The notes beneath the pieces were generated by a model. The model did no database searches. It was given only the letters and a program-made list of their open reading frames with translations, and had not been told where the DNA came from. A stretch of DNA of 15,699 bases from the NCBI GenBank assembly GCA_019419895.1, contig JAHZIE010000057.1, positions 1 to 15,699 of the forward strand, written 5' to 3'. The stretch comes from Clostridiales bacterium. Lineage in GTDB: Bacteria > Bacillota > Clostridia > Oscillospirales > Acutalibacteraceae. The translations under genes and the position numbers were made by a program. Each line of letters starts with the position of its first letter. The stretch's first letter is position 1. Below, in pieces: positions 14,546 to 15,699 of the stretch.

Positions 14546-15699
14546 TTACTGATATTTCTGATACGCTTTCCGTGCCTTTTCCACCTGTTCCGCCGTCCAG
14601 TCATAAACAGCTTTTACCCCAAGGTTTTCCGCTTGGGCCGCGATTTCCTCAAACATCCGGTCAAACTCAGCGTCGTCTTTTGTGTTTAAGAGCATCTGCC
14701 ACTCCAGAGGCACCAAAACCGCGACCGCGCCGCTCAGGGTGTCTGACAAACCATCAGGCATGGTTTCAATCAATTTCTGCCATTCGGGCCGGTAACAGAT
14801 GGCGTCATACTCCTCATAGATTTCGATGGGACGGCGTTTGCCATAATGTTCCTCATACATGTCGTAGATTTTATTATCGGCAATACGGGCCTCAGTCCAA
14901 GGAATAGAGTCGGTGATACGGAAGGTGAAGTCCGGGTATTTGGAGTGGGAATGCGCCGCCTGGAGCCCCCAGTAGCCCCACCAGTCGGAGCCCTCTTCAC
15001 CGGTGCCGAAGGTATGCTTGCCTGTTTTCCTGAATTCCTCCGCCGCGTCCGTCAGGACATATTTTCCGTCCACTATGTCCCAAAGTTCCCCTTGAGGGCC
15101 CCCGAACATCACCATCATGGCGTCCTCGTCATACAGGAAGTTGGCGAATTTCAGGCAGGCGTCCAGCTTTTTTGTGGTCGCGCTGATGGCGTATGGATTT
15201 CTTATCTGCCCCAGCTTGGTTAGCTTTGCCTCGACTACCGGATGCTGGCCTTCCCAAATTAAGGGCATAAATCCCTTGGGATTTTCCCCGTTCATATTTT
15301 CGGCTGTATTAAATTTGTCGCAATAGTTACCTCTTAGGCAGGTGTAATACTGTCCACTGTCGTTGATCTTTCCCTGGGTAATTTCATAGGTCTGAGTCAT
15401 GGAATCCGGGTCAACCAGCCCCATTCGGTTGGCTGTCGCTATCCATTTCAGACCTTGATAGAAGGCGCTGTTTTTATCGAAAATGTATTCCAGCTTATTA
15501 TTGACCAGATCATAGGTCGCCACGTCGTTAATACCGCAAACGCCGCTGACCTCCAGCCATTTGTAAGCGGGATTGATGAACAATCCGCCGGCGCCGCCAT
15601 CAGGAAAAAGACCAATCATATAGGTTTCCAGCCCATCTTCCGTAGTGGGATAGACCTCTTTCATCTTTACCGCGGCGTCCAAAAAGCTGTACATATCCG
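14546..15699 (-). CDS. ABC transporter extracellular substrate-binding protein, C-terminal part (runs off the right edge)
   Basis: The last 384 residues of an extracellular solute-binding protein; the signal peptide and N-terminal lobe lie outside the window. The style is that of the large family 1 / LplA-LipO group of Firmicutes (about 500-560 residues): FPDGGAGGLFINPAYKWLEVSG near the start, ISATTKKLDACLKFANFLYD in the hinge region, SDWWGYWGLQ, and a C-terminal helix pair WQMLLNTKDDAEFDRMFEEI ... YQKYQ. Such lipoproteins capture oligosaccharides, uronides or similar ligands for an importer with two permease genes, expected beyond the right edge. The ligand cannot be read from this part. The open frame continues without a start to base 15699. 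Confidence 0.88.
   Translation of the reverse strand, partial: DMYSFLDAAVKMKEVYPTTEDGLETYMIGLFPDGGAGGLFINPAYKWLEVSGVCGINDVATYDLVNNKLEYIFDKNSAFYQGLKWIATANRMGLVDPDSMTQTYEITQGKINDSGQYYTCLRGNYCDKFNTAENMNGENPKGFMPLIWEGQHPVVEAKLTKLGQIRNPYAISATTKKLDACLKFANFLYDEDAMMVMFGGPQGELWDIVDGKYVLTDAAEEFRKTGKHTFGTGEEGSDWWGYWGLQAAHSHSKYPDFTFRITDSIPWTEARIADNKIYDMYEEHYGKRRPIEIYEEYDAICYRPEWQKLIETMPDGLSDTLSGAVAVLVPLEWQMLLNTKDDAEFDRMFEEIAAQAENLGVKAVYDWTAEQVEKARKAYQKYQ

Noticed and set aside
1..15699. CRISPR arrays, insertion sequences, tRNA or rRNA genes, complete defence systems
   Set aside because: No regularly spaced repeats, transposase genes, terminal inverted repeats, cloverleaf sequences or defence-gene domains were seen.

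Overview
The window looks like chromosomal DNA from a Gram-positive Firmicute of the class Clostridia, probably a gut-type Oscillospiraceae/Ruminococcaceae relative. The basis is strong AGGAGG-like ribosome binding sites, sigma-A-type promoters, the metG-tatD order, a C-terminal dockerin, bacterial Ig-like (BIG2) repeats and a lipobox signal sequence. This placement is inference; there is no rRNA gene or other marker to fix the genus. No IS element, CRISPR array, tRNA or rRNA gene was found.

Layout. Bases 1-2336 (minus strand) carry metG (methionyl-tRNA synthetase) followed by the start of a TatD-family nuclease gene that leaves the window. A 38-residue membrane peptide gene with its own promoter and terminator lies at 2511-2627. 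Bases 2729-5347 (minus) encode an 872-residue secreted protein with a possible propeller-like N-terminal half, a CAP-like middle and a two-repeat dockerin at the C-terminus. Divergent from it, 5733-8313 (plus) forms a probable operon of a fold-type I aminotransferase, trpS (tryptophanyl-tRNA synthetase) and a small membrane zinc-ribbon protein, closed by a perfect 16-bp hairpin. Bases 8353-8890 hold no intact gene but several short coding-like fragments that may be relics.

Bases 8929-11133 (minus) encode a secreted 734-residue lysozyme: signal peptide, SH3-like domain, four BIG2 repeats and a GH24 catalytic domain with the complete E-x8-D-x5-T triad. After about 650 bp without a recognisable gene comes a frameshifted lipoprotein remnant (11793-12007). 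It is followed on the plus strand by an Eis-like GNAT acetyltransferase (12009-13259) and a thioredoxin-reductase-like flavoprotein (13449-14315). Two hairpins separate these from a convergent gene (14546 to the right edge) for the C-terminal part of an ABC-transporter substrate-binding protein.

Functionally the window mixes housekeeping translation genes (metG, trpS), amino-acid metabolism (aminotransferase), redox chemistry and extracytoplasmic proteins (lysozyme, dockerin protein, sugar- or peptide-type binding protein). I did not find a clear multi-gene novel system. The most notable points are the chromosomal BIG2-GH24 lysozyme architecture, the dockerin protein without visible cellulosome partners, the thioredoxin-reductase-like enzyme that appears to lack the usual NADPH-binding arginine motif, and possible leader-RNA or leader-peptide control of metG and trpS.
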